Made by a program: the position numbers and the translations under genes. Shown here one piece after another: positions 52,193-59,905 of a stretch of 64,000 nt of DNA (positions within the stretch are counted from its first letter, which is position 1; every line of letters begins with the position of its first letter). This stretch comes from CAIOYC01 sp965277345 (GTDB lineage Bacteria; Pseudomonadota; Alphaproteobacteria; Caulobacterales; Caulobacteraceae): contig CBDICI010000004.1 of NCBI GenBank assembly GCA_965277345.1, positions 930,001 to 994,000 of the forward strand, in the 5' to 3' direction. The notes under the pieces were generated by a model. The model did no database searches and was not told where the DNA came from. It saw only the letters and a program-made list of their open reading frames with translations.

Positions 52193-52897
52193 ATGCCCGA
52201 CCAAATCGCTCTGCGTGGCCTGGGGGCCCTGACAGTCCGGGAGCGCGAGTGCCTCCGCCTGGTGTCGGCCGGATTCCGCGCCAAGGAGATCGCCGGCAAG
52301 CTCGGCGTGTCGGTCGCCACGGTGAACAATCATCTGGCCAGCGCCCGCCGCAAGGTCGGTACGAGCGACAGCCGCGCCATTGCCCGCGACCTGCTCGCCC
52401 AGGAACGCACCGACGGCATAGTCAAAGAATGGCTAGATGAAACAACAACCATAGTCGCCGCCGCCGCCGTCGAGCTTCATCGGGCCTCCCGAGAGGAGGG
52501 CGGCGGTGACGGCGACGCAACAGCGGCAGTTCCTGAATACGGACCCCTCGGTCCTGCCCTGGGCCTCGATCAGGCAGGAACTGAAGGGGTTGGCTCCGGC
52601 GCACGCCGTCATGATCGACTTCATGCTGAGCGATCTGGAGGACCGGGCGTCGATGCTTTCCGAGCGCGATCAGGTGCGCGAGTTCCTGATCGTGATCCTG
52701 AGCACCTTGAGCCCAGGCTTTCCCAAGTCCCGGGAGGAGGGACCGCGCGTCAACTGACGGCGGCGCGCAAGGCCCTGTGGATCGTGGGGCTGGCGGTTGG
52801 GATAGCGTTTCTGGCGGGCGGCGCCCTGCCTGGAATGCTGCTCCTGATCCATTCGCTTCAGAGCTTTGCGAACGGGAAGCCACTCCTGGTTCGCTGA
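52193..52897 (+). CDS. LuxR-type HTH regulator with C-terminal TM helix (frame overlaps another gene)
   Basis: The N-terminal 75 residues form a LuxR-type helix-turn-helix: LGALTVRERECLRLVSAGFR followed by AKEIAGKLGVSVATVNNHLA and SARRKVGTSDSRAIARDLLA. The last 50 residues carry a TM helix (ALWIVGLAVGIAFLAGGALP). A HTH-linker-TM design is known among small Caulobacterales regulators. The middle third of this frame has unusual codon use and overlaps, in another frame, an 83-residue gene with a perfect ribosome-binding site and normal codon use. Either one 234-residue protein spans the region with a dual-coding linker, or the HTH and TM parts are separate remnants joined by chance openness. Confidence 0.6.
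   Translation: MPDQIALRGLGALTVRERECLRLVSAGFRAKEIAGKLGVSVATVNNHLASARRKVGTSDSRAIARDLLAQERTDGIVKEWLDETTTIVAAAAVELHRASREEGGGDGDATAAVPEYGPLGPALGLDQAGTEGVGSGARRHDRLHAERSGGPGVDAFRARSGARVPDRDPEHLEPRLSQVPGGGTARQLTAARKALWIVGLAVGIAFLAGGALPGMLLLIHSLQSFANGKPLLVR
52506..52757 (+). CDS. 83-residue protein of unknown function (overlaps HTH frame)
   Basis: GTG 52506 is preceded by AGGAGG (52494-52499) with six bases of spacing. The codons use G or C in third position at about the genome's normal high rate, unlike the overlapping frame. The product is mostly helical and charged: SIRQELKGLAPAHAVMIDFM, LSDLEDRASMLSERDQVREF, LIVILSTLSPGFPKSREEG. No known domain is recognised. It lies inside the HTH regulator's open frame in the +1 register. 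Confidence 0.6.
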   Translation: MTATQQRQFLNTDPSVLPWASIRQELKGLAPAHAVMIDFMLSDLEDRASMLSERDQVREFLIVILSTLSPGFPKSREEGPRVN

Positions 52898-52932
52898 CGC
52901 AACCAGATCGCCAAAGGGCGGGGAGAACCAAG

Positions 52933-53316
52933 ATGGACGACACCACACGAACCCGCCTCGGGCGGGAGGGCGCGCGTATTATCCGCGAGATCGAGGACGC
53001 CCTCGACAACGCTATCGCCAAGCACGGCCAACTGGTGGCGTTTCTGCCCCAGGCGCGCAAGGACGCCGGCCTCTCCGCCGTCCTCGGCCAGGGCCTGTTC
53101 GATCAGGCCAGCGAGCTGCTCAGCGACCTGACCACCGCCCGTCGTCGGGTGATCGGCGCGCATCGCAGCGCCGAAGCCATGGCCCGCTATGTCGGCTACA
53201 CCGTCGCCGGGGACCCGGGTCAGAACAAGGGACCGCCCTCCGACGCCGTGGTTTCCCCGGAGATGACCGCGGTTCCGGCGCTGCGCGTGGTCGAGACGCA
53301 GGATCAGGCCGCCTGA
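52933..53316 (+). CDS. hypothetical helical protein
   Basis: This 127-residue protein is not recognised. It is mostly alpha-helical: GREGARIIREIEDALDNAIA, KHGQLVAFLPQARKDAGLSA, VLGQGLFDQASELLSDLTTA and ARRRVIGAHRSAEAMARYVG. There is no membrane or signal segment. ATG 52933 has GGGAGAACC upstream. It belongs to a run of small genes behind ccmB and has normal codon use. Confidence 0.6.
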   Translation: MDDTTRTRLGREGARIIREIEDALDNAIAKHGQLVAFLPQARKDAGLSAVLGQGLFDQASELLSDLTTARRRVIGAHRSAEAMARYVGYTVAGDPGQNKGPPSDAVVSPEMTAVPALRVVETQDQAA

Positions 53317-53379
53317 TCGGCCGCGAGGGAAGGCTGCCGCAGCGCCCGTGCGGCCGCCGACCTCAGCCTTGGAGATCCG

Positions 53380-53613
53380 ATGAGCGCCGCCGACGACGTG
53401 GCTGAGCATATTCGCGGCAGTCTCATGGACCTTCGCCGCCGTCTGGACACGCAGACGGCGGTCGAGGTGACCCGGGCGGTCATGCGCGGCGCGGCGGAGG
53501 CGCTGCACGACCTGTCGCAGCATGAGGACGCAGGTGGCCCCATCGAGCCGCGGCCGCAGGCTTTGGAACCCTTCGATTCGGAACCCTCAGCCCTTCGGCG
53601 GAAGGCTCATTAG
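53380..53613 (+). CDS. small hypothetical protein
   Basis: This 77-residue protein consists of one likely amphipathic helical region (DVAEHIRGSLMDLRRRLDTQ followed by TAVEVTRAVMRGAAEALHDL) and a Pro/Glu-rich tail. GGAGATCCG precedes the ATG. No family is recognised. It lies 63 bases behind the 127-residue gene and is probably in the same transcript. Confidence 0.5.
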   Translation: MSAADDVAEHIRGSLMDLRRRLDTQTAVEVTRAVMRGAAEALHDLSQHEDAGGPIEPRPQALEPFDSEPSALRRKAH

Positions 53614-53740
53614 CCCGACCGGTTCGGCCGCAGAAGCCGCCCACCGACGCGCCGCTCCGCCTCGCAGACGCAGGGCGGGGCCCCGCTCGGGCAAGCCGCG
53701 CGCTTGAAAGCGGCCGGGCTCACGGTCAAGGTGGCGCCGC

Positions 53741-54175
53741 ATGGTCAGATTCACCACCCCGATGCTGATCGAGGACGCGCTCTACACCGCCGGCTGCGGG
53801 TTCGCGCTCTGGAAAGGCGGCAGGGCGGAGCGGCTCGTGGCCGCCGCCATGCTGCTGGAACTGGTGGTCGGCACATCGCTGCGAGGCTTCCAGCGGCTTG
53901 AGGACCCACGCTACGTGTCGCTCCTGCTGGACCTCGGCGTCCTGGCCGCGGTGCTGTTCGTCGCCTTCACCACCGACCTTCGCTGGCCCCTGCTGGGCAG
54001 CGCGCTGCAGATACTCTCGGTGCTGTGCTACATCGCGCGGATCATCGATCCGACCATCCACAGTTGGGCCTACATCACCATCGACATCGCCCTCGGATTC
54101 GGTTTGCTGGCGACGGTGATCTACGGCGCCGCGATCCGACTTCTGGACCGTCGCAACCATAGACCGGCCGGCTAA
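53741..54175 (+). CDS. four-TM membrane protein, unknown function
   Basis: This 144-residue protein has four hydrophobic segments: LVAAAMLLELVVGTSLRGF, YVSLLLDLGVLAAVLFVAFT, WPLLGSALQILSVLCYIARI and YITIDIALGFGLLATVIYGA. A short charged N-terminus and an arginine-rich C-terminal tail flank them. It is not a recognised transporter family. It faces the XRE regulator convergently with only eight bases between the two stops. Confidence 0.6.
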   Translation: MVRFTTPMLIEDALYTAGCGFALWKGGRAERLVAAAMLLELVVGTSLRGFQRLEDPRYVSLLLDLGVLAAVLFVAFTTDLRWPLLGSALQILSVLCYIARIIDPTIHSWAYITIDIALGFGLLATVIYGAAIRLLDRRNHRPAG

Positions 54176-54183
54176 GGCCGCCC

Positions 54184-54549
54184 TCAGCGGCGGGCCATGG
54201 CTTCGACCACATCGATCAACCGCCGCCGGTCGGCGGCCGGCGTGCCCTCGTAGAGCCGGATCAGGCGTTGCAGGTCGCTCTCGTGAGCCGGATCGACGGC
54301 GGCGCCGGGCGTTGCGCCGGCGGAGGCCGTGCCGGGCAGACCCTCGAAGAAATCGGCGACCGCCACGTTCAGCACCTGGGCGGCGTCATGCAGCTTGGAC
54401 GCGGAGATGCGGTTGGTGCCACGCTCGTATTTCTGCACCTGCTGAAACGTGAGGCCGAGGCGCTCCGCAAGCCCGCTCTGCGACAGCTTGATGGACTTGC
54501 GGAGTTGCCGCAGGCGGGCTCCGACATGTTCATCAACTGGGTGCGGCAT
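54184..54549 (-). CDS. XRE family transcriptional regulator
   Basis: This 121-residue protein has an N-terminal Cro/C1-type HTH: VGARLRQLRKSIKLSQSGLA followed by ERLGLTFQQVQKYERGTNRI and SASKLHDAAQVLNVAVADFF. A short linker and a C-terminal helical tail (LQRLIRLYEGTPAADRRRLI) follow. ATG 54549 has GAGGAA upstream. A perfect 16-bp palindrome 44 bases upstream is a probable operator. It may control the small-gene block or the PodJ-like gene; neither is proven. Confidence 0.85.
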   Translation of the reverse strand: MPHPVDEHVGARLRQLRKSIKLSQSGLAERLGLTFQQVQKYERGTNRISASKLHDAAQVLNVAVADFFEGLPGTASAGATPGAAVDPAHESDLQRLIRLYEGTPAADRRRLIDVVEAMARR

Positions 54550-54592
54550 GGGGATTTCCTCGGCGAAAGCGCCATAGTTTACGACGCCCTGA

Positions 54593-54608
54593 ACCCTAGC
54601 GCTAGGGT
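54593..54608 (-). promoter_or_regulatory. 16-bp palindrome, candidate operator of the XRE gene
   Basis: ACCCTAGC (54593-54600) and GCTAGGGT (54601-54608) form a perfect 16-bp dyad upstream of the XRE regulator. XRE proteins bind such dyads as dimers, so autoregulation is likely. No second copy was noticed in the window. Confidence 0.6.
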
Positions 54609-54672
54609 AGCAGGACCACATCGGATATGTAGTCCTTGTGCGGGCTCCGGCCAAGCCTGACGTGCGAATACC

Positions 54673-57441
54673 CTACGGCGTCCTAGCGGCCTGCAGCGTC
54701 GACTTCACCGCGTGGAAGGCGAGTGCGCTGCGCTCGGCGGTAGAGGCCTGCTCGGGCGCAAGTTGCGCCTTCAGCGTGTCGGCGGACGCTTTGGCATCCT
54801 TATCGCCTTCGTTGGCGGCGATCAGGTACCATTTGTAGGCCTCCGCCTTGTTCTGTTGCACACCGTAGCCGCCGTTCTCGTACAGGCGGGCGAGGTTATA
54901 CTGGCTGTCCACCACACCCTCCTCCGCGGCCTTCTTGAACCAACGGGTGGCTTCGGCCTGATCCTTGGCCCCGCCCTCGCCGTTGAAGGCGTAGAGGGCG
55001 AGGTTGTGCATGGCGCGGGGATCGCCGGCCTCCGCGGCCCGCTCGGTCCAGCGGCGGGCCTCGACCAGATCCTTCTTGATGCCCGATCCGCCCTGCTCGT
55101 AGAGCTTGGCCAGGTAGAACTGCGCCGGCGCAAAGCCGAGATTGGCGGCCTTGGTCAGGTCCGCCACCCCCGACACGTCCCCCGCCTGTAGCCGGCCGAT
55201 CGCCAGGTTGTAGAGCGGACGGGCCTCGGTCGGGGCCGCCGTCGCGGTGGTGGTCAGCGGCGGCGCAGGCTTCAGCCCCGCCTTGCCCGGAGCGGCGGGA
55301 GGCTTAAGACCGGTGGTCTCACCCGGGGCGGGGGCCAGGGCGACGGCCAGGGTGTCGGCCTTGCCGGCGTCGGCGCCATTGGGGTCGGTCCCGCTCGCGC
55401 CGTCGGCGGCGGGCGGCGTGGTGGTCGCCGCCGCCAGGAGCGGCTTGGCGTCGTCCCGGCGCGCCGCGGTCGGCGGCGGACTGGAGCGGTCCACGCGGTC
55501 GTGGCCTGCCTCGGCCCCGAGATAAAGCGTGGCGCCCACCGCCGTCACGGCCAGCGCCGCCGCGGTCCCCGACGCCACCATCATGGTGCGCAGTGTGACC
55601 GCCGGTTCCTTCTTCTTGCGCCGAAGCGGGTTGAAGCTGAAGCCGCCGGCCTTGTCCTCATCCAGCGCGGGGGCGGCGATCGAGCCCGCCAGATCGGGAA
55701 TCGGCCGTGACAGGGCTTCGCGCCTGGGGCGCGGCGCCGGCTCGGCCCGTTCGGAGGCGGCGCGGGCGGCGGCGCGGGCGGCGGCCACCACCTCGCGAGT
55801 GGATACAGGCTCGGGCGGCGCCGTCTCCGCAGCGACCACGGCCGCCGGCGCGAAGATCTCGGCCTCGGCTTCGTCCGTGTCGAAGTCGCCGTAACCGCCG
55901 TCGAAGCGAGCAAAAGGTTCTTCGATCGCCGCACGGGACGCGGAGGCCAGCGGGGCCGCGGGCGGATCGAGCGGGCCGAAGGGACCCTCGGCGAAGGGTC
56001 GGGGCGCGAGCCCCGCTGATTCCCGCTCCCCGGCCGGCCCGGCGGCTACATCCTCCAGCGCGGCGCGGCGCTGGGCTTCGATCAGGCGTCGGTCGATGGC
56101 TTCGCGCGCCTCTTCCAGAAGCTTCGCCGTGCGTTCCTCGGAGGCGCGGATGCGTTCGCCGAGCACGCTGTTGCTGGCCTCATGGCGATCGTTCAGCCGG
56201 TCGGTGACACGGCCGATCTGCTCGCCCACATCGTCGATGGCGGCGGCGGCGCGGCGTTCGGAATTGGCGATCCGATCGGCCAGCCGCTCGGCGATGCGGG
56301 CGATCTCCCCGCCGAGCTTTTCCAGCGCCTCGGCCTGGATCTGGTCGGCGCGGCCGATCCGGCCCTCCATGGCGTCGGCGATGCGAGCCATTTCCCCTCC
56401 CATCTGCTGTGCGGCTTCCGCCGAACGGGCTTCCACCGAAGCGACCCGGTCGCCGAGTGTGTGCGCGATCCGCATGACTTCGCGGCCCATCCGGTCGATC
56501 GCCTGGGCCGAGCGGCGTTCGCCTTGCTCCACATGGCCGGTCAGGTCACGCAAGGTCGCTTCCATCCGGTCGAGCTTGCCCTCGGCCGCGGCGTTGAGCC
56601 GCTCGGTGATCTCCGTCCGGTTGGCCTCCACCTTTTCCTGCAACTCGGCGGCCAGCTTCTCGAAGCGCGACTGCTCTTCACCCTGGGTTTCCGTGGCCTT
56701 GATCCGCTGATCCAGTCCCGCGAAAGACACCTCCAGCGCGCGCATGGCTTCGGCGGTCTTGCTCTCCGCCTCCACCATCCGCTCGCCCAGTCGCGCCACC
56801 ACCGCCTCGACGAGGGCGCTGGCCGGGCCAGTCTCGATCCGGCTTTCCACACGGTCCACCCGGCGTACGGCATGATCGATGTCCTGGCGCACATCGTCCA
56901 TCGCCGCCTTGGTCCTGGCGTCGGTGTCGTAGAGCTTCTCGGCGATCTTGCCGAGGGCGCCTTCTAGCGCGCGCATGGCTTCCAGCTTCGGCGCCTCATC
57001 CTCCGCCAGCCGGCGCAGACGCTCTCCGACCTTGCTCTGGGCCGCCTTGACCTCGTCGAGCTCATTGTCGAAGCGGGCGGCGACGGCGTTCCGGTCGCGC
57101 TCCACCCCCTCGATCCGCGACAACACCCCCATCACCGACTGGTCGATGCCGGAGATGGCGAGGGTGGAGCGATGCTCGGCCGCCTCCATGCGGGTGGTCA
57201 AGGCGTCGAGCGCGCGGGCGATGCGCTTCAGTTCGGCGTCGGAGGACAGGCGGATGTCGCGCAGCGAGCGCTGGGTCGGCGGCGGCGGCGCCTCATCGGC
57301 CTCGTCCTCCGCGTCGCCTTCGATGATCATCTGGTTGAGCCATTCGCCGAGCGTCATGCCCGACCGGCGCGCGAGATCCTTGGCCAATTCGCGCGCCCTG
57401 GGATCGATTCCTTTAACGCTCCAGGGTCCCGCCGTCGTCAT
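54673..57441 (-). CDS. PodJ-like polar localisation factor with coiled coils and SEL1 repeats
   Basis: This 922-residue protein resembles Caulobacter PodJ, an organiser of the new pole. The N-terminus WSVKGIDPRARELAKDLARR followed by SGMTLGEWLNQMIIEGD is the conserved PodJ-type start. Residues 60-460 form a long coiled-coil region, then an acidic/proline-rich linker, and a single TM helix near residues 615-642. A periplasmic part carries about four SEL1-like repeats (about residues 742-885, for example APAQFYLAKLYEQGG and DSQYNLARLYENGGYG). The C-terminal peptidoglycan-binding domain known from C. crescentus PodJ is not seen, so the protein is a shorter variant or a PodJ-related paralogue. 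A GANTC site lies 40 bases upstream. Confidence 0.83.
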   Translation of the reverse strand: MTTAGPWSVKGIDPRARELAKDLARRSGMTLGEWLNQMIIEGDAEDEADEAPPPPTQRSLRDIRLSSDAELKRIARALDALTTRMEAAEHRSTLAISGIDQSVMGVLSRIEGVERDRNAVAARFDNELDEVKAAQSKVGERLRRLAEDEAPKLEAMRALEGALGKIAEKLYDTDARTKAAMDDVRQDIDHAVRRVDRVESRIETGPASALVEAVVARLGERMVEAESKTAEAMRALEVSFAGLDQRIKATETQGEEQSRFEKLAAELQEKVEANRTEITERLNAAAEGKLDRMEATLRDLTGHVEQGERRSAQAIDRMGREVMRIAHTLGDRVASVEARSAEAAQQMGGEMARIADAMEGRIGRADQIQAEALEKLGGEIARIAERLADRIANSERRAAAAIDDVGEQIGRVTDRLNDRHEASNSVLGERIRASEERTAKLLEEAREAIDRRLIEAQRRAALEDVAAGPAGERESAGLAPRPFAEGPFGPLDPPAAPLASASRAAIEEPFARFDGGYGDFDTDEAEAEIFAPAAVVAAETAPPEPVSTREVVAAARAAARAASERAEPAPRPRREALSRPIPDLAGSIAAPALDEDKAGGFSFNPLRRKKKEPAVTLRTMMVASGTAAALAVTAVGATLYLGAEAGHDRVDRSSPPPTAARRDDAKPLLAAATTTPPAADGASGTDPNGADAGKADTLAVALAPAPGETTGLKPPAAPGKAGLKPAPPLTTTATAAPTEARPLYNLAIGRLQAGDVSGVADLTKAANLGFAPAQFYLAKLYEQGGSGIKKDLVEARRWTERAAEAGDPRAMHNLALYAFNGEGGAKDQAEATRWFKKAAEEGVVDSQYNLARLYENGGYGVQQNKAEAYKWYLIAANEGDKDAKASADTLKAQLAPEQASTAERSALAFHAVKSTLQAARTP

Positions 57442-57480
57442 CTTGGCTCGACACTCCTCGGGCTGGCGCCCGAACCCATG

Positions 57481-57485
57481 GAATC
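57481..57485 (-). promoter_or_regulatory. GANTC (CcrM) site upstream of the PodJ-like gene
   Basis: GAATC at 57481-57485 is 40-44 bases before the start codon, in the promoter region. In C. crescentus podJ belongs to the GcrA/CcrM-controlled genes, so the site fits that regulation. A single 4-base-specificity site can occur by chance. Confidence 0.4.
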
Positions 57486-57654
57486 AGAAGCTGACGTTCA
57501 CCGCCAGCCCAACGCTAACCGTCCACCTGTAGAGTGTAAACGTGACTTAACCACTATATCTGGCGCCATAGGCAATCGTCTGTGGAGAAGTCGGCTCACG
57601 ATGAACGAATCGGCCACCCTCTGTTAACGGCGCGTTTACGCAATGGGAACCGGG

Positions 57655-57870
57655 ATGGATTGGAACGTGACCTTGGGCGTCATCGTGGCGGGTCTGACAA
57701 TATGTCTTTTCGCCGGCTGGCGCGGCGCCCGGCCGCCCGACCTCGTCAAGGGGCCGCGCCTGGCGCCCTGGCGGTTGATCATGGTGCTGTCGGCCGCGGC
57801 GGTGCTGCTCGGGCTCGTCCACGCCGCCAATCTGCTGGGGATCGAGACCGGTCAGCGGCAGTTGCGCTGA
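57655..57870 (+). CDS. small two-TM membrane protein, unknown function
   Basis: This 71-residue protein has two membrane segments: WNVTLGVIVAGLTICLFAGW and WRLIMVLSAAAVLLGLVHAA. They are joined by a conserved-looking loop RGARPPDLVKGPRLAPW, with a short tail. Similar twin-helix proteins occur in Caulobacterales, but no function is known. The start could be the ATG at 57643, four codons upstream; the second ATG is chosen because the product then begins right before the hydrophobic segment. Confidence 0.65.
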   Translation: MDWNVTLGVIVAGLTICLFAGWRGARPPDLVKGPRLAPWRLIMVLSAAAVLLGLVHAANLLGIETGQRQLR

Positions 57871-57923
57871 TCCCCGATCGCCCGATAGGGTGCGCTCCAT
57901 ACCGGATGTTGGAGACCTCGCCC

Positions 57924-59123
57924 GTGAGCGCAGCTGGCGTCGATATCGAAGCGTTCCGCACCGAGGCCCGCGCCTGGCTCGCGGCCAACTACCCGCCCTC
58001 GCTGAACGCCCCCATGACCGAGGACGATGCGCCGTGGGGTGGGCGCAATTACAGCCCCGCCAACCCCGACGCCCGGCGGTGGCTCGACCGCATGGGGGCC
58101 AGGGGTTGGACCGCGCCCATGTGGCCAGCAGCCTATGGCGGTGGTGGGCTAAGCGCGGAGGAGAACCGCGTGCTTCAGCAGGAACTGGCCCGCATCAAGG
58201 CGCGCCCGGCGCTGATGAGCTTCGGCGTCTGGATGCTGGGGCCGGTTCTGCTGGAATACGCCACCGAAGCGCAGAAGCAGAAGTTCCTGCCGCCCATCGT
58301 GCGCGGCGAGATCCGCTGGTGCCAGGGCTATTCCGAGCCGGGCGCCGGCTCCGACCTCGCGGGGCTACAGACGCGGTGCGAGGATCAGGGCGACCACTAC
58401 CTGATCGATGGCCAGAAGGTGTGGACCTCCTATGCCGATCAGGCCGACTGGATCTTCTGCCTGGTGCGCACCGACGCCACCAAGAAGCACGAGGGCATTT
58501 CCTTCGTGCTGTTCGACATGCGGACGCCAGGGGTGGAGGCGCGGCCCATCAAGCTGATCTCCGGCTCCTCGCCCTTCTGCGAGACCTTCTTCGATAATGT
58601 GCGGGTTCCCAAGGACCAGCTCGTGGGCAAGCTGAACGGCGGCTGGGAGATCGCCAAGCGCCTCTTGCAGTACGAACGGCAGAATATCTCGGCGAGCGGC
58701 TTCGGCGGCGGTGCGGGGCTGGAGGTGGAGGAGGCGGCTAGGACCTTCGTCGGCATGGAGGGCGGCAGGCTCGCCGACGCGGACCTTCGCGCCCGCATCG
58801 CCGCGCACAAGATGGACGCCCGGGCCTTCGCCCTCACCGTGCGCCGCGCCGAAGGGGAGTCCAAGGCCAGCACCGGTCCCTCCGCCGCCGTCTCCATCAT
58901 CAAATACGCCGCCGCCAAGCTGAACCAGGACAAGTGCGAGCTGATGGTGGAGGCCATGGGCACGCAGGGGCTCGGCTGGGAGGGCGAGGGCTTCGATCCG
59001 GAGGGGCTGAAGGCCACCCGTGCCTGGCTCCGCTCCAAGGGCAACTCCATCGAGGGCGGCACCTCGGAGGTGAACCTCAACGTGATCGCCAAGCGGGTGC
59101 TGGGCCTGCTGGACCATCAGTGA
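57924..59123 (+). CDS. acyl-CoA dehydrogenase
   Basis: This FAD enzyme oxidises acyl-CoA to enoyl-CoA and passes electrons to ETF. The 399-residue product has the ACAD_N, middle and C-terminal domains: AYGGGGLSAEENRVLQQELA, WCQGYSEPGAGSDLAGLQTR, DGQKVWTSYADQADWIFCLV and SIEGGTSEVNLNVIAKRVLG, the last carrying the nucleotide-binding end. Start is GTG 57924 with GGAGA eight bases upstream; an ATG at 57906 is less well placed. Another acyl-CoA dehydrogenase lies 0.8 kb further on, and the pair may form a heteromer or act on one pathway. Confidence 0.9.
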   Translation: MSAAGVDIEAFRTEARAWLAANYPPSLNAPMTEDDAPWGGRNYSPANPDARRWLDRMGARGWTAPMWPAAYGGGGLSAEENRVLQQELARIKARPALMSFGVWMLGPVLLEYATEAQKQKFLPPIVRGEIRWCQGYSEPGAGSDLAGLQTRCEDQGDHYLIDGQKVWTSYADQADWIFCLVRTDATKKHEGISFVLFDMRTPGVEARPIKLISGSSPFCETFFDNVRVPKDQLVGKLNGGWEIAKRLLQYERQNISASGFGGGAGLEVEEAARTFVGMEGGRLADADLRARIAAHKMDARAFALTVRRAEGESKASTGPSAAVSIIKYAAAKLNQDKCELMVEAMGTQGLGWEGEGFDPEGLKATRAWLRSKGNSIEGGTSEVNLNVIAKRVLGLLDHQ

Positions 59124-59127
59124 GCGC

Positions 59128-59757
59128 ATGGCCACCCTCGAATTCTGGTACGAGTTCGCCTCCACCTATTCCTATCCGGCGGCGTGGCGGATCGACCGGC
59201 TGGCGCAGGCCCAGGGCGTGAAGGTGGTGTGGCGGCCGCTGTTCCTCGGCCCCCTGTTCCAGAAGCAGCAGAACATGGCCGACAGCCCGTTCAATCTGGT
59301 GGAGGTCAAGGGGCGCTATATGTGGCGCGACATGGAGCGGGTCTGCCAGGCCGAGATGCTGCCGTTCCGCCGCCCCAGCGCCTTCCCGCGCCGCAGTCTT
59401 TTGGCCCTGCGCCTGGCGCTGGTGGGCGGCCACCGGGGCTGGATCGCCAATTTCAGCCGCGCCGTCTATGCCGCCAACTTCGGCCAGGACAAGGACATCG
59501 GCGATCCGGCGGTACTGGCGGGGATCGTCAAGGAGGTCGGCGGCGACCCGGTGGCCGACTTCCACGAGGCGGACGGCGAGGCCATTAAGGCCGAGCTGCG
59601 CAGCAATGTGGCGGAGGCCGAGGCCAAGGGCCTGTTCGGCGCGCCGAGCTTCTACATACCCAATGCCAACGCGTCCCATGCCCAGGGTTCAGGCGGCGAA
59701 CTGTTCTGGGGCAACGACCGGCTGGAACAGGCCGCGGCCTTCGCGGCGGCTCGATGA
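59128..59757 (+). CDS. 2-hydroxychromene-2-carboxylate isomerase / DsbA-like protein
   Basis: This 209-residue protein belongs to the HCCA isomerase, GST-kappa-like family with a thioredoxin fold. It begins EFWYEFASTYSYPAAWRIDR, and VVWRPLFLGPLFQKQQNMAD is typical, as is EAKGLFGAPSFYIPN near the end; SHAQGSGGELFWGNDRLE is the family's terminal motif. It probably handles an aromatic or thiol substrate, though the reaction cannot be fixed. It starts four bases after the first acyl-CoA dehydrogenase stop, indicating an operon. Confidence 0.85.
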   Translation: MATLEFWYEFASTYSYPAAWRIDRLAQAQGVKVVWRPLFLGPLFQKQQNMADSPFNLVEVKGRYMWRDMERVCQAEMLPFRRPSAFPRRSLLALRLALVGGHRGWIANFSRAVYAANFGQDKDIGDPAVLAGIVKEVGGDPVADFHEADGEAIKAELRSNVAEAEAKGLFGAPSFYIPNANASHAQGSGGELFWGNDRLEQAAAFAAAR

Positions 59758-59770
59758 GCTCAACCGTCCT

Positions 59771-59869
59771 GTCATCCCGGAAAGCCCGCAGCGCCTATCC
59801 GGGACCGCGATGTCCAACGAGACACTGGATCGAGGTCCCGGCTCTCCGCTTCGCTGCGACCGGGATGAC
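59771..59869. repeat. inverted repeat in the gap before the second acyl-CoA dehydrogenase
   Basis: Perfect 10-bp outer arms GTCATCCCGG (59771-59780) and CCGGGATGAC (59860-59869) enclose two smaller hairpins. This is the common alphaproteobacterial intergenic element style. Nothing else is seen between 59758 and 59905. Confidence 0.7.
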
Positions 59870-59905
59870 AATTTGTCTTGAGATAGAAACGTCTGAGGAA
59901 ATCCC

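Noticed and set aside
52193..52420. Quorum-sensing LuxR receptor
   Set aside because: Only the HTH part is present; there is no autoinducer-binding domain and no LuxI-type synthase nearby.
57623..57640. CtrA binding site upstream of the small two-TM gene
   Set aside because: Only isolated TTAA half-sites are present; no TTAA-N7-TTAA pair.
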